Assembly: GCF_029892095.1 (NCBI RefSeq)
Contig: NZ_JARZAE010000004.1
Coordinates: forward strand, 5,146,001 to 5,210,000
Direction: 5' to 3'
Source: Kitasatospora sp. MAP12-44
GTDB lineage: Bacteria > Actinomycetota > Actinomycetes > Streptomycetales > Streptomycetaceae
Length of the DNA: 64,000 bases
Below, piece after piece: positions 24,287 through 35,558 of this stretch (position 1 is its first letter; every line of letters begins with the position of its first letter). The notes under the pieces were generated by a model. It was not told where the DNA came from. It saw only the letters and a list, made by a program, of their open reading frames with translations, and ran no database searches. The translations under genes were made by a program, and so were the position numbers.

Positions 24287-26415
24287 CCGACTGCCACCTG
24301 ACTGTCCGGCGAGGTGTCACTGCTGCTGGCGCCGGACTCCGGCATGTCGGCCTCGGCTCGTGTTGGCGCTTGATCGAGGAGCCAGTCGAGACCGCGCTTG
24401 ATATAGCGGGGGATCTCCCAGTTCTCCTCCTCTATGGCGAACCGAAGGGCGAAGTTGCTCTTCTTCTGCCCCTTTGCGATATCCCTGGCTTGCTGCTCAC
24501 GCTCAGCGGTGCCCCTGGTCGCGACGTCGTCCAAGTTGAAGAGGGCGGGATTGGCGAGGATGAACGCATCCTCGAACGTTCGCCCGCACGCACCGCCAAT
24601 AGTCTCAGGTACCTGGTAGACGAGCCCGCGCCTTCCGGTCACAGGTATTTCTTCCTCGGCGAGTTGGACCAACTCGGCAAGGGTGATTCCCTCTCGGGCG
24701 AACCACTTTTTGATTCCCTCGTTGGAGGTCGTGGTCCCCTCGGATACACAGCAGCTTTCGAGCTTCTTGGGGCTGGGCTTCACCGCGTCGAGGTCGGTGA
24801 TGACGAGGGTCGGAAGCCCCAGGAAGTCAAGGAACGGATAAAAGAGATGAGCGTAAGCGCCGCCAACTTCCATGACAGCGACATACTGGCTCGACAGACT
24901 GCCTCGTTTCTCTCCGTCAGCCCGGTCGGACCTCGCGATTGCGGCAGGGATGAAAAGCCGTTCGCTTGTGCCCTCGATCAAGATGGCCTTGTCAGCGAAG
25001 AAGAGGTCGGCTCTCGTCAGGGTCAGGTACTTGTGCAGGAAGTCCTTACTTACTCCGGGCGCATCGGCAAGGTTCAGAACCTGTGAGCTCGTCGCGCCAT
25101 CCGGATCGTCGTACTCGTCCAGCCGGAAGTACCTTACTGCGGAAAATCCGACTCTGTTGGCAATATGGGCAGAGTGGGTGGTCACCAGGAACTGCGCGTT
25201 CCAGGAGTGGGAATCCTGGTCTGCGACGGGGAATTTTTGCTTGAAGACTCCGAGTTGATGAATGAAGATCTCCTGCATCTGGGGGTGCAGGTGCGCCTCG
25301 GGCTCCTCGATGAACACCAAGTGCACGCAGGATTGGTTGCGCTGAGCCGCGTACTCCCGGTAGTAACTGAAGAGCGTGAGCAGGATGAGAAGCAGATTTC
25401 GGGAGCCCAGGCCACTGTATGACTCGGGTAGTTCGATGCCGGCCGAACCCGGGTACCTGATGCTGGTGAAGTTCGACAGGAGGCGTTTCGTGTCAAGGGT
25501 GGTCCGAGTAGAGAAGTTTCGGTTCCCCAGGCCGGGGTAGCCGAAGTCGGAGACTGTTGGTGCCATCTTGTTGTACATGTCCTGAAGTTGTTCGTCCAGG
25601 CTTGTAAAGATTGCATCAAGGGCACTTTCAGCGTCATTGGCAAATCCCTTGAGGAGGGAATCGCCATCCGCTTTCGAGGCGCCAATGAATAGCGATTCGA
25701 GGACCTTTCCGATTGGCTCCTTGAGTCTCTCTTTCTCGTCATCCAGGCCGCGCTGGGCTTTGACGAAGTCGACCTTGATCGCTCTGGCGACCGCGGCCAT
25801 CGAAATGCTGCGGAAGTTAGTCACATCAGCCGGGTCCACGGCAATGGCGGACCGCTCGAAGAGATGGGTGATTCGAGGACCGACCAGAGCGAGGAGGACC
25901 GACTCGCCCCACCCCTCCACGAGGTCGTCTGGTCCGCCGCGGAAGAAGTCCTTCATTGCCCCCGGCTTCAGTGCGTAACGGACAGTGACAACCGCCTCGG
26001 TGCAGTCCAGGTCAAGGTCGACGATGAGTGAGCTGAGGGGCCCGTACTCGGTGGTGTCCTTGTCGTAGCTGATGAAGATGGTCAGCGAGATCTCCGGAAG
26101 CAGCTTCCGCGCTGCCTCCTCGTCCCCGGCGACGAATGCTTTGTAGGCCTGCGTGAACTCCGGGTAGGACTCCGCAGAGAAGTCCTCCACGCGGAGCCTG
26201 ATGTCGCCGGGGCGGAGGAACCTGCTCAGTACCTCTGCCAGTGACGTCTTTCCGGTGTTATTGCGGCCTACGCAGACGGTGACGTCTTTGTCGAAGGCGA
26301 CGCTGACGTTCCGCAGAAGGCGGAAGTTCTTGACGTCCGCTCTCGTGACCCTGGGTGGGCGCGCTGTCGGCACGGTCTGAGGCTGCTCGGAAAGCTCTGG
26401 CTGACTTGCGCTCAC
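24283..26415 (-). CDS. gajA: GajA-like OLD-family ATPase/TOPRIM endonuclease (Gabija-type defence)
   Basis: Protein of 710 residues with two halves. The N-terminal ABC-type ATPase has VKNFRLLRNVSVAF, Walker A GRNNTGKTS, and Walker B LVFIEEPEAHLHP near residue 370. The C-terminal TOPRIM domain has ADKAILIEGTSERLFIP, with its catalytic Glu, and LVITDLDAV, with its Asp pair. This is the OLD/GajA architecture; GajA nicks DNA in a nucleotide-sensitive way and forms a complex with GajB. Start ATG 26415 is near GGAGCGATC upstream and the first gene of the operon. At 710 residues it is longer than the ~580-residue model GajA, with an extended N-terminus (about 20 residues rich in Pro and Thr) and extra C-terminal helices. 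Confidence 0.82.
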   Translation of the reverse strand: MSASQPELSEQPQTVPTARPPRVTRADVKNFRLLRNVSVAFDKDVTVCVGRNNTGKTSLAEVLSRFLRPGDIRLRVEDFSAESYPEFTQAYKAFVAGDEEAARKLLPEISLTIFISYDKDTTEYGPLSSLIVDLDLDCTEAVVTVRYALKPGAMKDFFRGGPDDLVEGWGESVLLALVGPRITHLFERSAIAVDPADVTNFRSISMAAVARAIKVDFVKAQRGLDDEKERLKEPIGKVLESLFIGASKADGDSLLKGFANDAESALDAIFTSLDEQLQDMYNKMAPTVSDFGYPGLGNRNFSTRTTLDTKRLLSNFTSIRYPGSAGIELPESYSGLGSRNLLLILLTLFSYYREYAAQRNQSCVHLVFIEEPEAHLHPQMQEIFIHQLGVFKQKFPVADQDSHSWNAQFLVTTHSAHIANRVGFSAVRYFRLDEYDDPDGATSSQVLNLADAPGVSKDFLHKYLTLTRADLFFADKAILIEGTSERLFIPAAIARSDRADGEKRGSLSSQYVAVMEVGGAYAHLFYPFLDFLGLPTLVITDLDAVKPSPKKLESCCVSEGTTTSNEGIKKWFAREGITLAELVQLAEEEIPVTGRRGLVYQVPETIGGACGRTFEDAFILANPALFNLDDVATRGTAEREQQARDIAKGQKKSNFALRFAIEEENWEIPRYIKRGLDWLLDQAPTRAEADMPESGASSSDTSPDSQVAVG

Positions 26416-26774
26416 GATCGCTCCTGTCAGGACGCACTTGGCCCAAGACAGTAGCCTCGTACCGGTCCATCATGTGACCGTTCGGGGCGATCCCTTGCCC
26501 AGTCTGCTCAAGCGCGCCGGGGCGCCTGCGTGGCAGGCTCCGGGGAACTGGCCAACCACTCCCTGGCCGCAACAGCTGCCCTTGAGGGGCGCTGCTGATC
26601 ACAGCGGACAGCGGGTCCGCCGTCAGCGCCGTTCGCCGACGCGATCCGGACCGTATCGCCGCCGTCCTCGACGCCGAGATCGTCCATCTGCAGGGACTCG
26701 TCTGCCAGGTCGCCGTAGTGGCGAGTGGTGAGTTGTATAACAAGCGCACACAGGGAGTGATCATCGTGGGATAG
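26416..26774. other. Divergent intergenic region between gajA-like and helicase-PLD genes
   Basis: This 359-base region should carry promoters in both directions. A TATAAC hexamer at 26736-26741 is a possible -10 box for the rightward gene. I see no supported gene; small frames here have no recognisable content. Confidence 0.4.
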
Positions 26775-29700
26775 TTGTCGGAAGTGGCGTCGTTGCGTCC
26801 AGGTGGGCCAGGTGGGGGAACGTTGGCGCAGTGGATGGAGCAGCTGGTCCAGGCAGTGGACGAGGTGCTGGCTGGTGAGGGCCGCGGCGGCGGTCGCGCG
26901 GAATCTCCGAGGCACACGCGGGTCGGGGACGTGCACCACCTGGAGGACGGCTGGTACGGGCTGCCCACTTATGTGAGCCGGATCGACCCGGACGACCTTC
27001 AGGACATGCGGTTGGCGACCGGAGCCGGGCCCGACGATCGGCGGGGGCGGTCGTTCACCGTCCTCGGCTGGCGGGTCGAGTCGGAGCGGGTCCGCCTCCA
27101 GGTGGCGGCCCATGCACCCCGGAGCGGATTAGCGCTGTGGGCGGTGCGGCGCCCGCCCGATTTCCTGCTCCGCTCACTGCGCGAGGCACTGGCGGCCTTG
27201 CCGGACACCGGACTCGCAGAGCGGTTGGTCAGCGGCCGGATCGACGCGGTTGCGCCCGCGGAGACCTCGGCCTGCGATGGTGTCCTGGAGGGTGGCCAGG
27301 CACAGGCGTACCTGGCCTGCACCTCTCCAGGCTTGCGGTTGGTCTGGGGGCCGCCCGGCACGGGGAAGACGACCGTGCTGACCCGGGCGTTGAGTGACCT
27401 GGCCCTGCGGGGCAAGCGGGTCCTGCTGGTCTCTGGTACCAACGTGGCAGTGGACAACGCGTTGGAGGGCGTGCTCAAGGAGCGCCTGTCGTTGCCGCCC
27501 GGCCTGATGGTCCGGGTCGGCTCTCCCGCGCTCCGTCATGTGGCCGAGGACTCGCGGGTTTCGCTGCCCTTGTTGGTGCGGGCGAAGGTGGCGGAGGCTG
27601 AGCGGGCAGTGGAGGGGATCGCCGAGCAACTCGCAGCCCTGGCAGGCGAACCGGCGCTGACCGAACTGCGCGGGACGGAGACCCGACTTGCCGGTTTCGA
27701 TCCCGAAACGTACGAACGGGCCAAGGAACGTCTTGCCCACGGCGTTCTGGTGGAGCGCCTCGCGATCGAACTGGAGGCAGGTGAAGCGGGCGAGGCGGAC
27801 GCCCGAACCCGGAGTGAGTACGCCTCTGCTGGGCACCAGGAGGCGCGGGGGCGCTGGGAGAGCTGGGCGCCCCAGCGGGCTCTGCTTGAGCAGGTGGCGC
27901 AGTGGCAGGCCGAGATCGAGAAGGGGGAGCAGAGCGGGCAGCACCTGCGGGCCGGGCTGTTCGACGCCGAGGCCGCGCTGGCCGCTCTGGACACCGAGGA
28001 ACGTGAACTCGACGGGCGGGGTCGTCTGCGGACCATGCGGCGGCGAGGCGAGATCCAGCGCGAACGAACCGAGCAGACCCGACGCCGAGTTGCTCTTCAG
28101 CAGCAGGTCGCCCAGGCCACCGAGACCTACTCCGCCCACCATGACGTACTGCGCCGGCGCATCGCCCAGGCGCGGGCTGCCGCGCATCCTGTCGATGACA
28201 CCGCGCTGCGCCTGCAACTGGCGCTGATCGATTCGACCGCTGCCGTCCAGGCCAAAGTGGACCAGGATCTCACGCTCGCCCAGCAGACGGCGCAGGCCGC
28301 CCGGCACCGGCTGCGGACGGCCCAGCAGGACCACCGTCCCCAGCCCGAGGACGCTGATCTGGTGCGGGCCGCAGACAGCGCCGGACTGCCCCGGCTGGCT
28401 GTCCGGCTCCGGGAACTGCGGGGTTTCTGTGCTGGTCTGCTGGCTCGGCAGGGCGAGTTGGAGCGCGAACACGAGCGTCTCGTGCGGGAGCTGGCGCGCC
28501 GACGCTCCCAGGCCGAGCCCGAGCTGATCCGCGGGGCGAGCGTGGTGGCCACCACGCTCGCCCGGTTGCGGCTCAATCGGACCGTGGCTGACGGGCCTTA
28601 TGACGTCGTACTGGTCGACGAGGCCGGGGCCGCACTGCTGCCCGAGCTGATCGTCGCGGTCACCAAGGCCAAGGAGACCGTCGTCCTGTTCGGGGACTTC
28701 TGCCAGCTCGGCCCGGTCATGCCCAAGCGCGTGCCTAAGCAGCCGGAGCTGGAGCGGTGGATTCGCACGGACTGCTTCGAGCTGGTGGGCATCCGCACGC
28801 CCGCCGACGCGCTGGCGCACCCCGGCTGCGCGGCGCTGCTCACCACGCACCGGTTCGGCCCCGACACCACCGATCTGGTCAACCGGATCGCCTACGGCGG
28901 GACGCTCAGGTCGGCCCGCCCGGTGCGGGACCGGGCCCTCGACCCGGAGATCATCCTGGTCACCACTGACGGACTCGGCGAGGGCGACGACGGAATCGCT
29001 TCCGCACGGCGGGTGCCGGGCGAAAAGGGCCGCTGGTGGGTTGCCGGCAGTCTGCTGGCGACCGCACTGGCCGAGCGCCACCACGACGAGGGTGAGAGCG
29101 TCGGCATCGTCACGCCGTACAAGCTGCAGGCCCAGGTGACGCACGACTGGCTCCACGACCAGGGCCGGCTCTTCCGTACCCCCGCGGTGGAGGTGGGTAC
29201 GGCGCACCGCTTCCAGGGCCGGGAGTTCGACGTGGTCATCCTGGACCTGGTGGAGGACGGTGTGCTTCCGGGGTGGGCCGCAGTCGGCGACTTCAAGGAC
29301 CCGCGCGGCTACCCGAAGGATGGAGCCAGACTCTTCAACGTGGGTGCGACGCGAGCCCGCCAGCGTGTCTACGTGCTCGCGGCCTGGGACGCTCTGGCCA
29401 GAGCGGACAAAGGGACGGTACTGGCCCAGTTGCGGGACATGGCGAGAGCGCAGCCCGTGCCATTGGTGGGCGGCGTCCGTTCCGGTCAACTCCTCGGTCT
29501 GTCCGACGGCGAGTCGCCGGGGCTGAACCCGTTGCAGCAGGAGATCTGGCATGCCTTCGAGGGCCACGTCCGGTACACCGCGATCCACGACGAGGACAGC
29601 TACTTCCCCGACGCCCTCGATGCCATCGACCAGGCACGCCACAGCATTTGGCTCTGGTCGCCCTGGTACACCAAGCGCATGTGGGAGGTGCTCCCGCGGC

Positions 29701-30281
29701 TTCACGACGCGCGCCGTCGTGGTGTGCGGATACACCTCTTCGTCACCCACGAGAGCGACAGTCTGCTGCAGGGTCAGCTGGCGAAACCGACCACCGCGGC
29801 CGACGCTGCGCGTCGGCTGCCCGAACTCAAGGCGGTGGCCGACACCGTGGTGGAGATCAAGGACATGCATCAGAAGATCCTGGTGGTCGACGAGCAGCTC
29901 TGCTTCCTCGGCAGCCTCAACACCTTGTCCCACGCGCCTGGCGGTCAGGGCCGGCGGGAGATCATGGTCCCGTTCCGGGGACGCCGCTTCGCCCGCCACA
30001 TCCTTGAACACGAGAACGCTGACCTGTTGCTCCACCCGCCCGTCTGCCCCGACCACGGCGCCCAGGCCGAACTGCGCAAGTACACGATCCCGTCCAAGCA
30101 GCGCCCGGCAGGGTCCCCGCACACGACCAGTCACCCAGCCCAGCGCTACTTCGTCTGGGCTTGTCCCACGCGCACCACCGTGGCCGGACCCGACGGGACG
30201 ACCGGCACCGTCGGTTGCGACCGACGGAAGGCGCTGCGCCCTGACGAAGCCGGGTACCTGGGGAAGCAGCCGCCCCTGTAG
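26775..30281 (+). CDS. mkoC: SF1 helicase-PLD nuclease fusion, Mokosh type II (MkoC)-like
   Basis: Protein of 1168 residues. The helicase half has Walker A VWGPPGTGKTTVLTR (residues ~190-204), a long charged coiled-coil insertion (~270-580), motif II VVLVDEAGAALLPE, VVLFGDFCQLGPV, VGTAHRFQGREFDVVIL and FNVGATRARQRVYVLAA, the pattern of UPF1/DNA2-like COG1112 helicases. The C-terminal ~220 residues are a phospholipase D-type nuclease with one HKD motif, MHQKILVVDEQLCFLGSLN. A single protein with these two modules is how type II Mokosh (MkoC) is described. The start is uncertain: TTG 26775 has only a poor ribosome site, and TTG 26823 is also possible. It stands alone, divergent from gajA. A general helicase-nuclease role is the alternative. 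Confidence 0.78.
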   Translation: MSEVASLRPGGPGGGTLAQWMEQLVQAVDEVLAGEGRGGGRAESPRHTRVGDVHHLEDGWYGLPTYVSRIDPDDLQDMRLATGAGPDDRRGRSFTVLGWRVESERVRLQVAAHAPRSGLALWAVRRPPDFLLRSLREALAALPDTGLAERLVSGRIDAVAPAETSACDGVLEGGQAQAYLACTSPGLRLVWGPPGTGKTTVLTRALSDLALRGKRVLLVSGTNVAVDNALEGVLKERLSLPPGLMVRVGSPALRHVAEDSRVSLPLLVRAKVAEAERAVEGIAEQLAALAGEPALTELRGTETRLAGFDPETYERAKERLAHGVLVERLAIELEAGEAGEADARTRSEYASAGHQEARGRWESWAPQRALLEQVAQWQAEIEKGEQSGQHLRAGLFDAEAALAALDTEERELDGRGRLRTMRRRGEIQRERTEQTRRRVALQQQVAQATETYSAHHDVLRRRIAQARAAAHPVDDTALRLQLALIDSTAAVQAKVDQDLTLAQQTAQAARHRLRTAQQDHRPQPEDADLVRAADSAGLPRLAVRLRELRGFCAGLLARQGELEREHERLVRELARRRSQAEPELIRGASVVATTLARLRLNRTVADGPYDVVLVDEAGAALLPELIVAVTKAKETVVLFGDFCQLGPVMPKRVPKQPELERWIRTDCFELVGIRTPADALAHPGCAALLTTHRFGPDTTDLVNRIAYGGTLRSARPVRDRALDPEIILVTTDGLGEGDDGIASARRVPGEKGRWWVAGSLLATALAERHHDEGESVGIVTPYKLQAQVTHDWLHDQGRLFRTPAVEVGTAHRFQGREFDVVILDLVEDGVLPGWAAVGDFKDPRGYPKDGARLFNVGATRARQRVYVLAAWDALARADKGTVLAQLRDMARAQPVPLVGGVRSGQLLGLSDGESPGLNPLQQEIWHAFEGHVRYTAIHDEDSYFPDALDAIDQARHSIWLWSPWYTKRMWEVLPRLHDARRRGVRIHLFVTHESDSLLQGQLAKPTTAADAARRLPELKAVADTVVEIKDMHQKILVVDEQLCFLGSLNTLSHAPGGQGRREIMVPFRGRRFARHILEHENADLLLHPPVCPDHGAQAELRKYTIPSKQRPAGSPHTTSHPAQRYFVWACPTRTTVAGPDGTTGTVGCDRRKALRPDEAGYLGKQPPL

Positions 30282-30388
30282 CGACCCGGCCCGCTACTAC
30301 TTCCTCACCACCCCAGCGTTGTTGATGCTCCGGTGTTCCCAGGGAGGCACCAGCAGCTTTCGAAGGTTAGAGCTAAGTTAGGTCCAGG

Positions 30389-30964
30389 CTAGGGGTGACC
30401 GACTCGGCGAAGCCTGCCAGTCATGAAATCCTGGGCTGTGTAGTCTTGGCCGCGCCCTGCGGCCTTCAATGAGTCGGCATAAGCGACCGCATCGCTGGCA
30501 TCCAACTTGCCGCTCTTGACCATGATTGAAAGAAGTTTGTGGACGCTGAAAGGCGTCAGGCCGTGGTTCAGTGACTCAACGCGCGCACCGTAGTCCTCGG
30601 TCAAGATTTGTGGCCGGACCATGGTGAGCCGCCCCGCCATGCTCATGATCATCGACTCGGCCCAGTGCTCGCGCTCGTGCTTGAGAGGGCGCCCGCCTCG
30701 CACGACCTCTTGAATCGCTAGAACATGTTGACTGTCGGTCATGTCAGTGGTGTCCACTGGTTCGCCAAGCCATGCCAGTTGCTCGAGCGCTGCTTCCGCA
30801 AGATCCCGGGCGTCGCTGTTGCCGGCAGCCAGGAACTCCAGCTCGTCGACGACGACGTCGAGCAGTGCCCGCCGTTGGTGGCCCAATTCGCGCTCGACCG
30901 CTGCGCGTAGGGCGTCGTCGGCAGCCAGCGTGACGAGAGATGAGGTGTCGATGAACCACACCAC
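30389..30964 (-). CDS. PIN-domain protein paired with XRE/ImmA-IrrE
   Basis: Protein of 191 residues from GTG 30964. It begins VVWFIDTSSLVTLA, the first conserved Asp of a PIN ribonuclease; VVVDELEFLAAG gives the second acidic position, and ILTEDYGARVESLNHGL resembles the third acidic strand. It lies 35 nt after the XRE/ImmA stop on the same strand, so the two form an operon with a hairpin at the junction. PIN proteins are RNases and most often toxins. With the upstream HTH protein this looks like a toxin-antitoxin or regulated defence pair. The C-terminal ~70 residues (SVHKLLSIMVKSG...) are extra to a minimal VapC and could be an interaction domain. Confidence 0.7.
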   Translation of the reverse strand: MVWFIDTSSLVTLAADDALRAAVERELGHQRRALLDVVVDELEFLAAGNSDARDLAEAALEQLAWLGEPVDTTDMTDSQHVLAIQEVVRGGRPLKHEREHWAESMIMSMAGRLTMVRPQILTEDYGARVESLNHGLTPFSVHKLLSIMVKSGKLDASDAVAYADSLKAAGRGQDYTAQDFMTGRLRRVGHP

Positions 30965-30992
30965 AGGCTTCGGGGGCGCAGGCTTCGCGCCG

Positions 30993-31014
30993 GAGGTGCT
31001 CAGGTGAGCACCTC
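30993..31014 (-). promoter_or_regulatory. 9-bp perfect hairpin over the stop codon at the XRE-PIN junction
   Basis: GAGGTGCTC (30993-31001) pairs with GAGCACCTC (31006-31014) around AGGT. The stem includes the stop codon of the XRE/ImmA gene and ends about 30 nt before the PIN start. It might restrain translation or processing of the PIN message so that it is made in smaller amounts. Confidence 0.5.
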
Positions 31015-32196
31015 TTCGCTAACCTCCATGATGTCGTCCCATAGTTCGTCGTCGTCCTCGCGCTCCAGCAGGGCGGCCACGGGCCCCAGACCCATCTGCT
31101 GAAGCCGGGCTGCCCCTACCGCTGACTGTAGAAGCCGTTCGGGCGCCCTGACGTGGTGCAGTGGTCGGATCCATGCACCGTTTGGGGCGACCGAGGGATG
31201 TCGGGCGACGAGATTGCCCACCTTCTGGCTCTTCAGCCGTTGGCCCTGCTCGAAGGTGATGAGGCCCATGAGGCAGAGTTGGTAGACGAGAGCGGCAAGC
31301 GAGACTCCGAACTGCTCCATGAGGGCCACCACGCTCCGCTCCGTGGCCTGTCCTGCACTACGCCAGGCCAACGTCTCGCGGATGCCCTCTTCTGGAACCA
31401 GCAAGTGCCCGGCGAAGGCATTGACCCGCCTCTCCTGGAGGTCGTCGGCGAACATGTCGTGCTCGCCCTCGCTGATCACGTCTCGTGGGTCGCCCAGCAG
31501 GTGGTGGCCGAGTTCGTGGGCCAGGGTGAATCGGACGTGTCCTTCGGAGAAGTCGGTACTGGCGACAATCAGCGCCACGTTGGCGGCGTGGACGCACAGA
31601 CCGTCAGCCGCTGTTCCGAGCGGGGACAGGGCCACGTCCACCCCGAAGTTCCGCTCGATCAGGCCCGGAAGGTCGCCGACCTCGTGGGTTCCCAGGCCCA
31701 GCTCGCGGCGCAGATGCTGGGCAAGACGCTTCCCTTGCCGCTGGGCCTCTGCCTTAGTGCGAGGCGGGGCGGCGAACTCGCTGCGTGCGTATTCGCGCAC
31801 CCGCCTGCCAGCATCGGTGAGACGCACCGGCCACGGCGTGGCACGTTGCGCCAGGGCGTCCTCCACCTCCAGCAACTGCAGGGCCCGGCGCTTGGCTTTG
31901 TTGTCCTCGCCGGGTCCGGCTTCTGCGGCGAGCCGGTGCGCCATCGCGAGCGTGGGACGGAAGGGGGCGCCAAGGAGGTGGGCGATGCTAACTCCGAGTG
32001 CCTCTGCAAACTTCGGCAGTTCCCTGCTGCTGACCTTGCGACGACCATGCTCGATCTTCGAAATCTGATCCTTGCCCAGCCCCACCAGGACACCCAGTGC
32101 ATCGCCAGTAAGTGCTCGGCGTGCCCTAGCCTCTGCGACTCGTCGGCCAACGTTAGTCGTCTCCGTGGAGTCAATGTCAGCCGAGACCGGAGTCAT
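31000..32196 (-). CDS. XRE-type HTH plus ImmA/IrrE (M78) metallopeptidase protein
   Basis: Protein of 398 residues. The N-terminal HTH (GRRVAEARARRALTG..., GLGKDQISKIEHGRRKVSS) covers about residues 15-70. The peptidase half has the zinc motif FTLAHELGHHLLG and the further ligand region RRVNAFAGHLLVPEEGI, the M78/ImmA-IrrE signature. Such proteins commonly cleave a repressor or antitoxin, or act as antitoxins. I chose ATG 32196 because the HTH begins just after it; the frame is open upstream only through TTG and GTG codons. The PIN gene follows on the same strand. The two may form a self-regulated pair in which proteolysis releases an RNase; that is inference. Confidence 0.82.
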   Translation of the reverse strand: MTPVSADIDSTETTNVGRRVAEARARRALTGDALGVLVGLGKDQISKIEHGRRKVSSRELPKFAEALGVSIAHLLGAPFRPTLAMAHRLAAEAGPGEDNKAKRRALQLLEVEDALAQRATPWPVRLTDAGRRVREYARSEFAAPPRTKAEAQRQGKRLAQHLRRELGLGTHEVGDLPGLIERNFGVDVALSPLGTAADGLCVHAANVALIVASTDFSEGHVRFTLAHELGHHLLGDPRDVISEGEHDMFADDLQERRVNAFAGHLLVPEEGIRETLAWRSAGQATERSVVALMEQFGVSLAALVYQLCLMGLITFEQGQRLKSQKVGNLVARHPSVAPNGAWIRPLHHVRAPERLLQSAVGAARLQQMGLGPVAALLEREDDDELWDDIMEVSEEVLT

Positions 32197-32581
32197 CGGC
32201 CCGAGTGCCTCTAGGCCCGTGAGTCCGCCTGCCACCTCTGCCTCCCCGTCCGTAGTCTTCGCCAAGTACAGTATCCGGCTTCCAGCCCCAAGGCGCAACA
32301 ATCCCTACAAGGGCGTTGCGCGAGTGTCACCGTGGCGACTGCGATCGGGGGCCGCCCTGACGGTTGCAGTCTGCATGGGGGGAGTGCGTGGGGGATGACG
32401 ACCTTCCCGGTGCGGTGTAGTCGGCCAATTAACGACGGGGGTGCCAGTTGCAGTGGCGGCCTCGGTGCAGAGGGGTGATCGTCGTCCACCATGTGATGGC
32501 GCATGAGTGCAATTCGGCCAAGCGGACGGAGGTGCGCGGGTTCCACGCTCGGGGTCGGCGCACTGTGAGAGGCTGGCTCAC
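32197..32581. other. Divergent intergenic region with a post-breakpoint scar
   Basis: This stretch separates the XRE/ImmA start from the intact DUF255 gene and should hold both promoters. Its notable content is the 20-bp scar at 32489-32508. Otherwise no gene is seen. Confidence 0.5.
32489..32508 (+). repeat. Scar copy of the sequence just right of the breakpoint
   Basis: These 20 bases match 32737-32756 of the intact gene at 18 of 20 positions. 32737 is the first base after the CACTGGTG core, and the scar reads HVMAHE like residues 53-58 of the protein. It lies 74-93 nt upstream of the intact start. So the other side of the cut site is also present as a broken piece. Confidence 0.6.
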
Positions 32582-34627
<2,046 letters not shown>

Positions 34628-34669
34628 ATATCGGGTGCACGGAGGGCGGCGGCCGGGTCAGGATGGGCC

Positions 34670-35557
34670 ATGACCTGGACCTTGAGTACGTCGCTGGACG
34701 AGTACACCGCGGCGGCCGGTGAGTTCCTCGCCGCCTATCCGGCGCAGAACACGGTGCTGCTGACCATCGCGGACCATCTCGCGGCCGGCGAATCCGGCGG
34801 TGGGTCGGCCGGGGGCGAAGCGCGCTTCGGCTGGTGGCGGCCCGCCGCGGGTGGGCCGGTGCGGGCGGCCTTCGCCCAGACCCCGCCGCAGCTGGTCCAG
34901 TTGGGGCAGGCCCCGGTGGAGGCCGCCGCCGAGCTGGCACGGGCGCTGGCCGGGGAGCGGACGACAGACCGGACGACAGAGCGGGCGGGGGAGCGGATGG
35001 CGGTGCCCGGCGTGGGCGGTGAAGCGGCCGCCGCCGAGGCCTTCGCCGCCGCCTGGGTCCAGGTCGTGGGCGGCAGCGCCCGCCGGGTGCAGCGCCTGCG
35101 CCTGTACCGGCTGGGCGCGTTGAAGCCGCCGGTGGTGGCCGGGCAGCTGCGCCGGGCCGACCCGGAGGACCGGGAGCTGCTGATCGGCTGGACCCACGCC
35201 TTCGCCGACGAGGTCTCCGCGACCATCCCCGACGTTGCCGCAGCGGTCGACCGGCGGCTGTCCGCGGGCAACTTCCACCTCTGGGAGGTCGGCGGGCGGA
35301 CTGTCGCGTTTGCCGGGCTGTCGTCGGCGCTGGCCGGCATGGTGCGGGTCGGTCCGGTCTTCACCCTGCCCGAGCAGCGCGGCCGCGGCTACGGCAGCGC
35401 CGTCACGGCGGCCGTTTCGACCGAGGCGCTGCGCCGGGGCGCGTCCGAGGTGCTGCTCTACGCCGATCTCGCCAATCCGACCAGCAACTCCATCTACCAG
35501 CAGATCGGTTACCGCGAGGTGGAGGACCGGGTCGTCATCGCGTTCGATGCGGAGTGA
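34670..35557 (+). CDS. GNAT family N-acetyltransferase
   Basis: Protein of 295 residues. The C-terminal third holds the acetyl-CoA site: VGPVFTLPEQRGRGYGSAVT, the R/Q-x-x-G-x-G/A motif, followed by LLYADLANPTSNSIYQQIGY, the end motif of GNAT enzymes. The N-terminal ~150 residues are less conserved, giving the two-part layout seen in many Streptomyces GNATs. ATG 34670 is 42 nt after the DUF255 stop, so the two may share a transcript. The substrate cannot be predicted. Confidence 0.88.
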   Translation: MTWTLSTSLDEYTAAAGEFLAAYPAQNTVLLTIADHLAAGESGGGSAGGEARFGWWRPAAGGPVRAAFAQTPPQLVQLGQAPVEAAAELARALAGERTTDRTTERAGERMAVPGVGGEAAAAEAFAAAWVQVVGGSARRVQRLRLYRLGALKPPVVAGQLRRADPEDRELLIGWTHAFADEVSATIPDVAAAVDRRLSAGNFHLWEVGGRTVAFAGLSSALAGMVRVGPVFTLPEQRGRGYGSAVTAAVSTEALRRGASEVLLYADLANPTSNSIYQQIGYREVEDRVVIAFDAE

Positions 35558-35558
35558 G

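Noticed and set aside
26775..30281. DISARM system
   Set aside because: A PLD domain and helicase are present but fused in one protein, and no drmB (DUF1998) or methyltransferase gene is next to it.
30278..30297. Terminator after the helicase-PLD gene
   Set aside because: The stem is only 6 bp (GTAGCG/CGCTAC) and overlaps the stop; too weak to claim.
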